A stretch of 64,000 nucleotides of DNA from Pristionchus mayeri (lineage: Eukaryota > Nematoda > Chromadorea > Rhabditida > Neodiplogasteridae): contig BTRK01000003.1 of assembly GCA_036245805.1 (NCBI GenBank), positions 2,542,001 through 2,606,000 of the forward strand. Reading direction: 5' to 3'. This document shows, in pieces, positions 28,101 to 35,751 of the stretch. The first letter of the stretch is position 1, and the number at the start of each line of letters is the position of its first letter. Made by a program: the position numbers and the translations under genes. The notes beneath the pieces are model-generated. The model saw only the letters and a list, made by a program, of their open reading frames with translations. It searched no databases and had not been told where the DNA came from.

Positions 28101-29376
28101 GTAGAAGACCGGACCAGGCCAAAGTAGTGTGATCCGTGCCCATTTGACGTTACTTATCTAAGGAAGGTATCTAATCTACGATGGGAATGAACGCCTGCAA
28201 GCATCACCTTTTATATATAATACAACTGACAAAACACGCGGCAAGTACACGAAGGATAATTTTTGACTTGGTCCAGTCTCCTGCAGAAGTACCAACAAAG
28301 CTCTAGTAATTCAATGTGGCAGAATTGTTTTGAGTGTTTCGCCTACCTGAAGAAAAAAATTGTAATCGTACTTCCCCCCATATATTGACAAATTTTTCAC
28401 TTTTTTTGGCAAAACGCAGCTTTCGAACTCTGGTGCCAGAACAGTTAATTTCTCACTTTTCCAGTTTATCTGGGTATCTCGTCATGTAGGCGAGGACGAG
28501 CGAAAGCAGCGAGACTGTCTTGCCCGTACCCGAAGGCATTTCAAGCAAGCAGTGGCCCTGAAATGGTATTTTCCAGAAATTAAATCAGGGATTCTAGAAA
28601 ATTCAACCATGATAGGTGAGAAAAATGAAGTCTGCTAATTAACTTCTCATTGTTTCATTTTTTTAATGACTTCCGTAACCTGCATGACTAATAATTTTCA
28701 GGGTTGAGGTATATCTTCCTAAACGCGCATTCAATTTCCCCAGTTAGATCCTCAGTGTTATGCAGTCGTTCTGATCAATCGTTCATTAGCATAGTTTCGA
28801 AAGATTGATTCTCAAAATAGGATTACCAAAAGAATAGTTTCACGGTATGGGTTACACAAGATATGTTTCATAATAAAAGTTCCACAGCTAGGGATTTCGA
28901 AAATATAGCTTTTCATTCACGAGCTACGAATCGTACCAACATCCTAATATGGGTCTATTAGAATAGTTATTGCATCATTGAATTAACATCAACTTAAGTA
29001 GTATCATATTCCCTTAAGGTAACGCAATCTGGTATTGTAAAGTAGAGAGCGAAATTTACCTGGGCATCGATGGACCTCTTGAGCTCCTGCATGTACAGCA
29101 CCTGCTCGGGGTACACATAGTCGTACGGGAAGTACACCTCTAGCTCTTCTATCTTGATTCTAAATATTTTAACTTTAGAAACGGTAAAAAAAGAAATATA
29201 GCATGTTCCGGCAACATATATTGTTTTACAGTTCGGTTTTTAAAAAAACTGGTTATCCGCAGCTTTCGAAATCGAAAGGCTTACTATGAAAGTTTGAACT
29301 TTCTAAACATTCTTACGCTCATTCCAAAAAAAGAAAACCGTCCGGAAGAAGAATAAAAAAGACAAACTCACTTCAT
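7178..29376 (-). CDS. xpd-1: TFIIH helicase subunit XPD/ERCC2, complete, 25 exons
   Basis: ATP-dependent 5'-3' DNA helicase of TFIIH, acting in nucleotide excision repair and transcription initiation. Exons: 29372-29376, 29060-29159, 28457-28557, 26537-26630, 26356-26429, 26090-26149, 24313-24424, 22507-22584, 22134-22207, 21700-21789, 21526-21633, 20943-21065, 20647-20760, 19658-19775, 18826-18936, 17600-17743, 17203-17277, 16945-17031, 14655-14737, 14302-14396, 10545-10641, 9922-10027, 9776-9823, 8189-8250, 7178-7304. They sum to 2286 nt (761 aa; human 760) with every phase consistent. Walker A MPSGTGKT ends at residue 49, Fe-S cysteines are 116, 134, 161 and 195, DEAH is 239-242, and motif [16 protein letters not shown] is near 663-676. 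C3 and C4 are shifted 5-6 residues relative to human, so the Fe-S loop is slightly longer. Exon 1 contributes only ATGAA. The exon 8 donor (AAT|GTCCGG) is weak, and exons 16 and 17 use TTGAG acceptors. Introns hold many transposons. Confidence 0.97.
7723..8165. mobile_element. MITE built from ATTGCGCAAT palindromes, in xpd-1 intron 24
   Basis: Ends TTAGGGATGA and (reverse complement) TTAGGGTTGA are flanked by a direct repeat TCAGTA (7717-7722 and 8166-8171), a credible target duplication. The interior repeats TTGCGCAA-type and ATCGATTGCG words many times on both strands. No protein is encoded. Confidence 0.75.
8385..8600 (+). repeat. Degenerate copy of the arm of the 48.1-49.4 kb palindrome
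   Basis: Shared words in the same order (TTTTGGAATTTTCAGG, CTGCCGTATCTCAGCTCC, TCAAAATACGCGGAAAA, AACTGCAAAT..., ACGCCTCGGT) show homology to 48170-48420, at clearly lower identity than the two arms there have to each other. It is an old single-arm remnant in xpd-1 intron 23. Confidence 0.6.
8790..8972 (+). repeat. Retroposon 3' end with (AAAT)n tail
   Basis: A C/T-rich stretch ends in GATAAATAAATAAATAAAT at 8952-8970, the kind of short-period 3' tail left by CR1/jockey-like LINEs or their SINEs; compare the tail at 54449-54481. No RT sequence is left. Which family it belongs to is inference. Confidence 0.45.
9404..9623. repeat. tRNA-derived palindrome (tRNA-Leu-like) in xpd-1 intron 23
   Basis: Two diverged inverted arms begin AATCC(A/G)TGG and end TTTTGCCAAGCTT. 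The left arm holds TGGGGTTCGAATCCCAA at about 9453-9468, a perfect T-arm stem-loop and B box. The right arm, read on minus, begins TGGCCTAGTGGTCTAAGGCG, a good A box of tRNA-Leu/Ser type, and has a B box near 9559-9569. Neither arm folds into an intact tRNA, so it is tRNA-derived rather than a tRNA gene. Confidence 0.65.
11117..13196. mobile_element. Tc1/Tc3-like non-autonomous element (CAGGGTGCGAG ends), nest host
   Basis: CAGGGTGCGAGAAAAGT at the left and the reverse complement of CAGGGTGCGAGGAAAGT at the right are each flanked by TA. Tc1/mariner-superfamily elements duplicate TA, and Tc3 has a similar CAGTGTGGGAAAG end. No transposase ORF was found. It lies in xpd-1 intron 20 (between exons at 14302 and 10641) and carries a second element at 11613-12625. 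Confidence 0.75.
11613..12625. mobile_element. Foldback element with TCACGCC ends
   Basis: The ends TCACGCCTCTC and GGCGTGA abut TA on both sides. The two ~460-bp arms are near-identical reverse complements around a spacer at about 12078-12149. Left and right copies of the internal words (e.g. GGTGCCGGGATCCGACC on the right) match base for base over long runs. It belongs with the CTCTCATGAGAGAATCG group seen at 56820, 58140, 59280 and 62830. Confidence 0.85.
13199..13770. mobile_element. TA-flanked MITE with GTTGCCC ends
   Basis: GTTGCCCATGCCGGCGG on the left is mirrored by the right end GGGCAAC. TA at 13197-13198 and 13771-13772 flanks it; the left TA is also the right-hand TA of the 11117-13196 element. 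A second internal inverted pair (TACCGTAACCCAGTTCCTTG and partner) flanks a central spacer. The phrase CATGAACCCCTATTCATGG also occurs at 35370 and 35560, so parts are shared with another family. Confidence 0.75.
14790..14940 (+). repeat. Dispersed repeat, also at 61303-61440
   Basis: The words AAGGGACCAAAGTTAGGAA, ATTGGCTAA and CGTAACCCC appear in the same order here and at 61330-61420. The copies are diverged. They lie in introns of two different genes. No ends or coding content identified. Confidence 0.55.
15411..16684. mobile_element. TTAA-flanked palindromic element, copy 1
   Basis: The ends AACCCGTTCTCCGTAAGACT and its reverse complement are flanked by TTAA at 15407-15410 and 16685-16688. 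TTAA duplication is the mark of the piggyBac superfamily. Long arms pair almost to the middle (about 15790-15930). The right arm is broken by a separate 361-bp element (16199-16559). A second copy is at 45764-47264. No transposase; located in xpd-1 intron 18. Confidence 0.8.
16199..16559. mobile_element. 361-bp element inside the right arm of the TTAA palindrome
   Basis: It interrupts the arm exactly and is flanked by the direct repeat GCTTCCGGT (16190-16198 and 16560-16568), an apparent 9-bp target duplication. Inverted subterminal words AGATCGAAAAGT / ACTTTTCGATCT lie at the ends. The left arm of the host element has the uninterrupted sequence, which proves insertion. A partial relative lies at about 4060-4225. 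Confidence 0.75.
18352..18452. repeat. Short inverted repeat around a 16-G run
   Basis: CGCATAGCTGTCC at 18358-18370 pairs with GGACAGCTATGCCG near 18436-18449; between them lie a run of 16 G (18383-18398) and TACCCCATTCGATATGGGGT, itself palindromic. It lies in xpd-1 intron 15. Probably a tiny MITE tip pair. Confidence 0.6.
19003..19247. repeat. Inverted repeat of the GGTAACTTTAATTA family
   Basis: Arms carry AAAGTTACCCAGCAAGGACG (left) and TCGTCCTTCTTGGGTAACTT (right). A second copy lies at about 29961-30213 and a single diverged arm at about 33905-33945. Located in xpd-1 intron 14. Confidence 0.55.
20205..20312. repeat. GC-rich inverted repeat with 19-G run
   Basis: GCGACCCCCCGG near 20212 pairs with CCCCCCGGGTCGC near 20295; a 19-G homopolymer occupies 20248-20266. 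It stands out sharply from the A/T-rich intron around it (xpd-1 intron 13). Confidence 0.6.
22785..23925. mobile_element. Nested pair of inverted-repeat elements in xpd-1 intron 7
   Basis: An outer inverted pair (GGCACATTTGCTGCAACCTTG near 22795 against CAATGTTGCGGCAAATGTGC near 23885) encloses two elements. The first, about 22827-23202, has ends GTTCCGCAAGTGA / TCACTTGCGGAAC, CTA on each side, and an interior dense in the palindrome GAGACGTCTC and half-sites GAGACG/CGTCTC. The second has arms at about 23207-23305 and 23785-23880 (CCAGATGAT.../ATCATGAATCCAGAT). No ORF with recognisable content. Confidence 0.7.
24543..25657 (-). pseudogene. LINE 3'-end fragment, split by a mariner-like element
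   Basis: The flanks 24543-24631 and 25523-25657, joined on minus, are homologous to 52395-52600 plus, which encodes a LINE RT C-terminal tail ([17 protein letters not shown], then [11 protein letters not shown], then FFPRAARLL). The mariner-like element at 24632-25522 separates them at a TA. Non-functional fragment. Confidence 0.75.
24632..25522. mobile_element. Mariner-like non-autonomous element, 891 bp
   Basis: Left end TTAGGTTGGTGCATAAGTTT and right end as its near-perfect reverse complement (GCACCAACCTAA), with TA on both sides at 24630-24631 and 25523-25524. The TTAGGTTGGTGCA end is characteristic of mariner elements. The interior has no intact transposase; 11-C run at 25010-25020. The empty site is visible in the related sequence at 52520, which confirms the boundaries. 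In xpd-1 intron 6. Confidence 0.88.
27349..27786. repeat. 438-bp inverted-repeat element in xpd-1 intron 3
   Basis: CGAATTTTATTGCAGATTCG at the left is matched by its complement ending at 27786. Arms also share CCTACT(C/G)AGTAG and GGAATCCGAATC. A diverged relative (GGGGAATCCGAATCT, GATTCTCC...GAGTAG) occupies about 63300-63690 in the Smr gene. Confidence 0.7.
27890..28085. repeat. Degenerate array of GGACCA-type units
   Basis: About eight loosely spaced units of the form (G/C)ACCA-(A/G)TAT(T/A) followed by T-rich spacer (GGACCAATATAAT, GTACCAGTACG, GGACCATTATT, GCACCAATATAT, GGACCAGCATTTT, GGACCAGTATAT). Periods vary around 20-30 bp, so it is an old or loosely templated array. Confidence 0.5.
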
Positions 29377-30305
29377 ATTGAGTGTATCAGCTTATGTGAT
29401 GCGAGCACATAAGCGAGAGAACAATAAATTCTGCCAATGGAGGCAGATATCAAAACCACTCGGAATCAAACTCGTTCAACACGTTCCAATAAGAAATGAC
29501 GACACACAATTAATAAATCCAAACATATTTAAAAGTTTACTTTATGTCGAACCAATCATTGTCAACCAATGTCGGCACGCCTTGAGCGCAATAGTCCACA
29601 TCCAATGTTTGTTGGGTCATGATTATTACACTATTTTTGTAGAATTTTAGTTTAAATTTATTAGAATAATATTTTATTGATGACATGATTTTTTAAACGT
29701 TATGTGATGATGTTCTGCACGGAAGGAACTCTGACGACCCCATCACACCACGAAATACAATATAAAATTATATGAAAAAGTATGCAAGTACTTATGAACT
29801 ATGTACAAGTTCATCTTCATTTCCATATTCCAAATTATTATCGCCAATTGCTCGTCCTTTCCTTATCCCCCATTCACTCTCCGACTTGTTCTCCTCTCCG
29901 AGTGGTCATTCGGATGTCTTCACAGAAGGTTTGTTCTTCTCACCGGATCAATCAATTACTTACCGTAACCTCCCTAAAGTTACCGGACGAGGACAAAATT
30001 GACCCCTATTTTTAGTCCTCCATCGAATAGCCGATGGCTGAATTAGTTGAGAATGAATATACAAAAATGCTAAAAATCGATAATAGCCTCAAGGGAAAGC
30101 CGGAAATGATCAGCGTAGTCTATCTCTCACTTTTGCATACTCTCTCGTACAAGCGACCAGATCAGGGTCAGATCAGGGTTTCGTCCTCGTCCGGTAACTT
30201 TAATTATCGAGCTATTTTAAAGCCTGTTGTATTGCTTATTCACGAGAGAACACAGATATATCTTTCAGTTTTACTTGCTCTCCCATAGACAACTTTTCTT
30301 GCAAA
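29377..30305. promoter_or_regulatory. Divergent intergenic region between xpd-1 and the Lys-rich gene
   Basis: The xpd-1 ATG (minus) and the proposed ATG of the plus-strand gene at 30306 face away from each other across 929 bp, so promoters for both should lie here. No TATA or known factor site can be assigned by eye. About 29961-30213 is a copy of the GGTAACTTTAATTA inverted repeat, so the usable promoter space may be mainly 29377-29960. Confidence 0.45.
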
Positions 30306-33300
30306 ATGTCAATATTTCAGGAGGATCGAGATGGAAAAAGTAAAAAGTCTGATGAGTACGATAAATCAGCAACAGTGAAATCAAAGAAGAAGAAGAGAAG
30401 CGAGAAAGAGGAAGAGCATGGCTCGAAAGAAGGTACTCTGGTTTCTTCCAACCAGTGGTTGACCAGTTCCCTGACCAGTGGTTAACCAGAGGAGTGCTGA
30501 CCAGTGGTCAACCACTGCCCTGCACTGCTCTGGTAAAAATTTCCCAGTGGGATCCCAGTGAATTCCCAGTGGGGAGCCCGCATGAATCTCACTGGGAAAT
30601 CCACTGGGATACCACTGGGATACCACTGTGATCCCACTGGGAAAGTCTGTTCAAGTGTCTATCCCAGTGGATGACAGTGGGATCCCAATGGGATTACAGT
30701 GGATTTTCTCAGTGGGATAACAGTGGAACAAATTGTTTTCAGTGGGATCACTGTGGTATCCCAGTGGGATCCCAGTGGGAGCGAGTCTCCCAGTGGGATC
30801 CCATTGGATTTCCCAGTGAGATACATGCGGGCTCCCCACTGGGAATTCACTGGGAAATTTTTACCAGAGTGGTTGACCACTGGTTGGGAGAAGCGATCTC
30901 TTTCCCGGCGCGTCACTTTGTCTACGACAGACCTGCGGCAAGGCATAGCCAGCCGGAAAGCCATGACTGGCTCTACGATCCCCGCGATTGTATTTTGAAT
31001 GTAGCTGCTCCCGAATCACGGAAGTTCCGTGCGAGAGTTGACTACCGTAAGGGGCGCTCCCCTTCCTGAGTATGAATAATCTATCTCACCCTCTTAACAT
31101 GCATACTGTAAGAGGCCTCTCAAACACTGGTTGACCAGTAGCAAACCAGTTGTCAACCAGTCCCCTGGCCAGTAGGTGGGCAACTCCCCACCCACTGGTC
31201 AGGGCACTGGTTGGGAGAAACCAGAGTACGAAAGATTTTGGCAGCTATGATAAAATCAACATACGAGATAATGCCTCCAATTATCAGGTTGTTGCATAAG
31301 TCTTGTCCGATTTTATCATTTACAAATTCTGGCTTCTACATACATTCATGCGAGCTTTGGCAGCATGTACCTTTTGTGATATATAGAGGATGTAATACAC
31401 TTTCTAGCGCACTATACTGTATCCCTGCCATTTCAATAATTTGGACACGAAATTAGACGAAAGTAATGCACTTGAACGTTCTCGTTTCGTATTTCTCCAG
31501 TCTCCTATTTCCGAATTTTGCACATTTGGCTAGTTTATGTCTCTCGCACAACTAGAATGTATCACCTATTGCGGTAATCTGAACCAGCAACCCATATTCT
31601 ACAATCACTTTTGTAAAAACTATTTGAAAATGATTCATCGCTGAATGGAGATTTAATTTTCAAAGTATCTGAAATCACGAATTTTGTGAAATTTCTCCGA
31701 AATTCCGTTTTCGGAATATTTCAGTTTTCTGATATAGACGAGCAACTACTCTCGAATTTTTTTGGTATTTGTATAGTCCCTTTAGCGATGGTTAAAACCG
31801 ACTAAAACTGAATTCAGTATCTCTTGTACTGGAGACAGTGCAATTCATTAACTGGACAGCACTTCAGTGTCTACATTCACATTCACTGGGTTCTCATGTT
31901 GCATGTGCTGATTAAGCAAACCCATTCAACCTAGTTTTAGAAAGTGTATTATCTATACTTCAAATTTAGCTGCGTGATGAAGTATCGCTATCTGATCCCA
32001 TTAACTAGCACCGTGTCAAAGAAAAAGTGTGAAGATATGCGATAGTCTGAACAGTTCAAGCTTCGTTTTCTTTTAATGCAGACTTTTATGATTTAGGTAA
32101 ATATCATTGTTGGAATGTACAAACATATGCCTCTGTTATGCCAATAGGCCATATAATGGAAAAAAACATACAAGCAAAATCGACCAAACATGTAACTTAG
32201 AGGCTTTCAAATCGGACAGGACTTATGCAACAACCTAATATATCTAATGAGATACATTATTTAAAATGCGTATATCGAAATAGGTTAAGGACATATAAGA
32301 GCCTCTAAATTTATTTTCTCACAGACCCCTCGTCAAAGAAGCCGACAAGAGATGCAACAGGAGCGACCACAGGATCCACAGGGGGAGCGAGCAAGAAAGA
32401 GGCTCGCGGTGAGCGCGATCACCGTTTCATGAGATACCGTACCCCGGGTCGATATTACGTACTCTGTAGCTACAATTACCTTCCCTAGGCTAAGGTGCAT
32501 TTGCATTCCGCACGATTTCACAATACAAGCCAATACCCTTTACGATGACCCACTGAGAAGCAGATGAATGAAGATAGGAGAAGGAACATGAAATAATATT
32601 CGCATTGAAACCTTGCGGACACATCCTTGCGCTCTGATACAATTACCATATGATTAATTTTTCCTACCGTAACCAATCCATTCCTTTCTGCTACCGTAAC
32701 AAGTCCATACCTTTCTTCTACCGTAACCATATTTCTATTGAGATGCGCAGAGGAATTCGGCGCGACTAACTGCGAAGGCGGACGAGCTACTCAAGTACGC
32801 AAGGACGCCCACGAAGAACGAGAAGGACGACCTCACACATCGAATAATGGCACTCTCGCCGTCCACGACCACCATGTGTAAGGATTACTGTATCCCATAC
32901 CATACTGTATATTATCCTTTGCTACGGTTCCTTCACCGTCATCCGTCTCCAGACGTATTGCCCTCTGTAATCGGCATCTTATAAAAATGTATTCAGTGAC
33001 TAAGGAGCGCACAGGTGATAAGACAGAAGACGATCCGGACAAGAGTGCGACTGCAAAGAGGGAGAAGGGGGAGAAGGATGTGGAGCAGGTGGGAGTTTAC
33101 AAAACTCCAGGAATATTGATTCCGGGGAAAATTCGCTCCACTCTCAAGAAAGCATGCGAAAAGAAAAATTTTATCTCTTTCTCCAAACTCTATCACCTCT
33201 CGAGCTCCCATTCAGGATGCGTAATTATTTGGAATGAGATGTGATAAAATATCTTTATTAAATTACTATTAAACTTTTAACCAGCCGAGAACTCAAATAA

Positions 33301-33816
33301 TCGATTTGTCATGCGAGAGAAGGCGATCAATCAAAGGGGATCATTCCAGCTGCCTCCCGAGCAAAAACCTATCAAACCAAGGAGGAATCGGTCGAAAGGA
33401 ACAGATAAGAAGGTAGAATGCGTATGCCCGAGATTATAGATCAAATGCGAATTCAGAGTAACTCTGTTATGAAATCCGCTTCCAGTAGCGCACTGCTGTC
33501 GAAGGAAAAGGAGAAGAAAGAGACGAGGACTGGAGCAGGTGTGTGACGTGCGTACTGAGGGCTCTTCATCATATCTTCCCAACACAAAAATCGATTACAG
33601 CATCGAAAGAGGAAGCGCGCACCGAGGAAGCGCCATCGCAATTCGGAGTTAACCCGGTCATTGTTGAATACGAATTTTGGGAATATTTCTCCTCGTTTCG
33701 CTGCGATCGCATACTCTCTCACCACTACATAGACATGCCGAGAGGGCGTGCAGAATGAAACGAGATTGCCCCTTCACCCGAGCACCACAAGTCAATTAAA
33801 AAGAAAAGTATTGTAA
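30306..33816 (+). CDS. Lys/Ser/Glu-rich hypothetical protein, 8 proposed exons
   Basis: Exons 30306-30432, 32325-32408, 32743-32877, 32997-33088, 33290-33412, 33457-33538, 33601-33647 and 33754-33816 sum to 753 nt (250 aa) with all phases consistent. The product is low-complexity and basic: MSIFQEDRDGKSKKSDEY..., KSKKKKRSEKEEEHGSK, a more structured piece ARLTAKADELLKYARTPTKN, then further K/E/R tracts; the end ...SQLKRKVL is tentative. No recognised domain; a nuclear or RNA/DNA-binding role would be a guess. The ATG could be internal, because an acceptor (TATTTCAG) lies 12 nt after it. Exons 3 and 5 need TTGAG/CCGAG acceptors. The first donor coincides with a transposon end. Last exon weakest. 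Confidence 0.55.
30433..31229. mobile_element. Inverted-repeat element with GTACTCTGGTTTC ends, hosting the TCCCASTGGGA element
   Basis: GTACTCTGGTTTCTTCCAACC at the left (trimmed here: GTACTCTGGTTTC) is mirrored by GAAACCAGAGTAC at the right. Subterminal DNA repeats ACCAGTGGT/ACCACTGGT palindromes. CGAAAGA occurs just before the left end (30424-30430) and at the right end (31229-31235), a possible target duplication. It forms the start of intron 1 of the Lys-rich gene. Confidence 0.7.
30529..30869. repeat. Palindromic-word element TCCCASTGGGA, copy 1
   Basis: Inverted ends TCTGGTAAAAATTTCCCAGTG / reverse complement enclose a region in which TCCCAGTGGGA, TCCCACTGGGA and near variants recur about every 11-30 bp, around twenty times, on both strands. 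Because the word is its own reverse complement apart from the middle base, all six frames stay open in parts (SQWDPSG-like peptides), which is not evidence of coding. Copy 2 is at 37711-38020. Confidence 0.88.
31284..32238. mobile_element. Mariner-like MITE, 955 bp
   Basis: Ends TCAGGTTGTTGCATAAGTCT and the reverse complement of TTAGGTTGTTGCATAAGTCC, both abutting TA. The interior has no transposase. It lies in intron 1 of the Lys-rich gene, close to the element ending at 31229. The TIR resembles that at 50972-55263. Confidence 0.82.
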
Positions 33817-34002
33817 AATCACTCCCTGTCATTCTCGGATTAACGATAGTACAGGATCCGATGATTCATATGAACGATTTTTTTTCGCTTATATTTTGTG
33901 CGCTGCTGTTAAAGTTAGCAGCCGAGGACGAAATTGACCTCCAACTATTAATTTACCATCGGATGTACTATGTCCGAATAAGCCGTAAAAGAATATAGAA
34001 TA

Positions 34003-34416
34003 CACCTTCCCTTGGAAGGTGGCTTATCCTGTCTTTGTAAGCAAAGTCAACAGCTGAGTGAATTTTGGCAAAATACCAACTCAATGAAAGGAGTGAGATC
34101 CTACTATTCAAAACAATCAGTTCAATAAAAGTCCCGGGATTAACAGCCAAAATGCTCTCACTATTTTCTGAAATTTCAAGAAGCACAAAAATAATTAATC
34201 TGTATTATTTTGTTATTAATTCTTATTATAACATTGTGACAGAGATTGTCAAAAATAGTGAGAGAATTTTGGCTGTTGATCCCGGGACTTTTATTGAACT
34301 GATTGTTTTGAATAGTAGGATCTCACTCCTTTCACTGAATTGGTATTTTGCCAAAATTCACTCAGCTGTTGACTTTGCTTGCAAAGACAGGATACGTCAC
34401 CTTCCAACGGAAGGTG
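34003..34416. repeat. Inverted-repeat element whose tips are themselves hairpins
   Basis: Arms of about 170 bp (34003-34180 and 34245-34416) pair closely. Each arm begins with CACCTTCC(C/A)..GGAAGGTG, a self-complementary tip. One arm is open for about 160 codons, but this follows from its inverted partner and shows no family match. Confidence 0.75.
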
Positions 34417-34617
34417 GATCTCGGGAGCGATCGATTTGTTGTCGTGACTACCGATTTCTGCTTACAAGCCTTGAAAGCATAATGATGGGAATGCATATAC
34501 AAAACAAGGGGCTTTTGGCTATTTCTCGTGATCAATATCTGTTGAGATAATAGTATGATCCTCCTCCCCTTCGTAATTCGTCGATTTTGGATGCCACGCT
34601 CCATCCCGTCGAGAAGC

Positions 34618-35127
34618 GACAGTGTCATCTTCAAGACAGTTAGCAATGGCTAGTATGATTACATCGCCTCAGTAGGCGTGTTCAACGTGGGCAATTGTAA
34701 AGTAACACAGGTCGGAAGCTTTCAACTCCCTCATCCTCCCTTCCACCCAGGGTTCAAAAGTGCAAAACTGAAAGTATCCGTTCGACTCCAACAAACCATG
34801 CCGCCTTGGGTTATTTAACACGGTGATTCCAAATATGATACTCATTTAACCCTAGCTAGTATAATGCGACAGTGTCATCTTCAAGACGACAGTGTCATCT
34901 TCAAGACAGTTAGCAATGGCTAGTATGATTACATCGCCTCAGTAGGCGTGTTCAACGTGGGCAATTGTAAAGTAACACAGGTCGGAAGCTTTCAACTCCC
35001 TCATCCTCCCTTCCACCCAGGGTTCAAAAGTGCAAAACTGAAAGTATCCGTTCGACTCCAACAAACCATGCCGCCTTGGGTTATTTAACACGGTGATTCC
35101 AAATATGATACTCATTTAACCCTAGCT
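34618..35127 (+). repeat. Perfect 240-bp tandem direct duplication
   Basis: 34618-34857 and 34888-35127 read identically base for base as far as I can compare, starting GACAGTGTCATCTTCAAGAC and ending CCCTAGCT. The 30-bp linker contains a third copy of GCGACAGTGTCATCTTCAAG. It is either a very recent duplication or an assembly artefact. No ORF spans it. Confidence 0.9.
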
Positions 35128-35201
35128 TCGAATTTGTATCTCGTTCCCGAAGGTTGTTGACAAATTGAGACGACTCGCAGTGTTTACGACCTTTGACCTG
35201 G

Positions 35202-35742
35202 GGGGGGGGGGTGACAAAAGCAAAAACGACAAAAGCACAACTCGTTACCGTTCGCTTGCGTTTGGACGAAGCGACTTGGGAGTTGGTTCATTGTAACCAG
35301 TATGTGCTCCCCTAAATTTACATATGCAAGACATGCAACCAGGCGATCTTGAGTTTTACTCCATATCTATGTATAGGGGTTCATGGTCCAAAATTGGCAA
35401 TTTGAGGTTAAAATCGATGTTAGATAAATAACAAATGCCGTAACTAATCCATATATCATTACTCCAGTAACTACTGTAACAAAGTAATATATGTATCGAT
35501 TGGTTTCGGAATTGGGTGCTTATCTAACCATGATTTTCCAATCAAATTCTCAATTTTGGACCATGAACCCCTATTCACAGATATGGAGTGAAATTCAAGA
35601 TCGCCTAGTAGCAAGACTTACATATGTAAATGTAGGGGAGCACATACTGATTACAATGAACTAACTCCCAAGTCGCTTCGTCTAAACGCACGCGAACGGC
35701 GACGAGTTGTGCTTTTGTCGTTTTTGCTTTTGTCACCACCCC
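35202..35742. mobile_element. MITE with G-run tip and 9-bp target duplication
   Basis: TTGACCTGG flanks it at 35193-35201 and 35743-35751. Ends are a G-run followed by GTGACAAAAGC on the left and GCTTTTGTCACCACCCC on the right. Arms are long and near-identical (ACTTGGGAGTTGGTTCATTG and complement). The centre holds the CATGAACCCCTATTCA palindromic module shared with 13199-13770. An 8-9 bp duplication points to hAT- or Mutator-type mobilisation. Confidence 0.82.
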
Positions 35743-35751
35743 TTGACCTGG

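Noticed and set aside
30529..30869. Regularly repeated short motif that could suggest a CRISPR array
   Set aside because: The spacing is irregular, the repeats are 11 bp and occur on both strands, there are no unique spacers of constant size, and the organism is a eukaryote.
30381..30998. Long overlapping ORFs on both strands rich in W, D, S, G and P (SQWDPSG-like)
   Set aside because: They come from the self-complementary TCCCASTGGGA word repeated through the element, which leaves several frames open at once. The same happens at 37597-38077.
34065..34550. 161-codon ORF on plus
   Set aside because: It runs through both arms of an inverted-repeat element; the amino-acid sequence has no family pattern.
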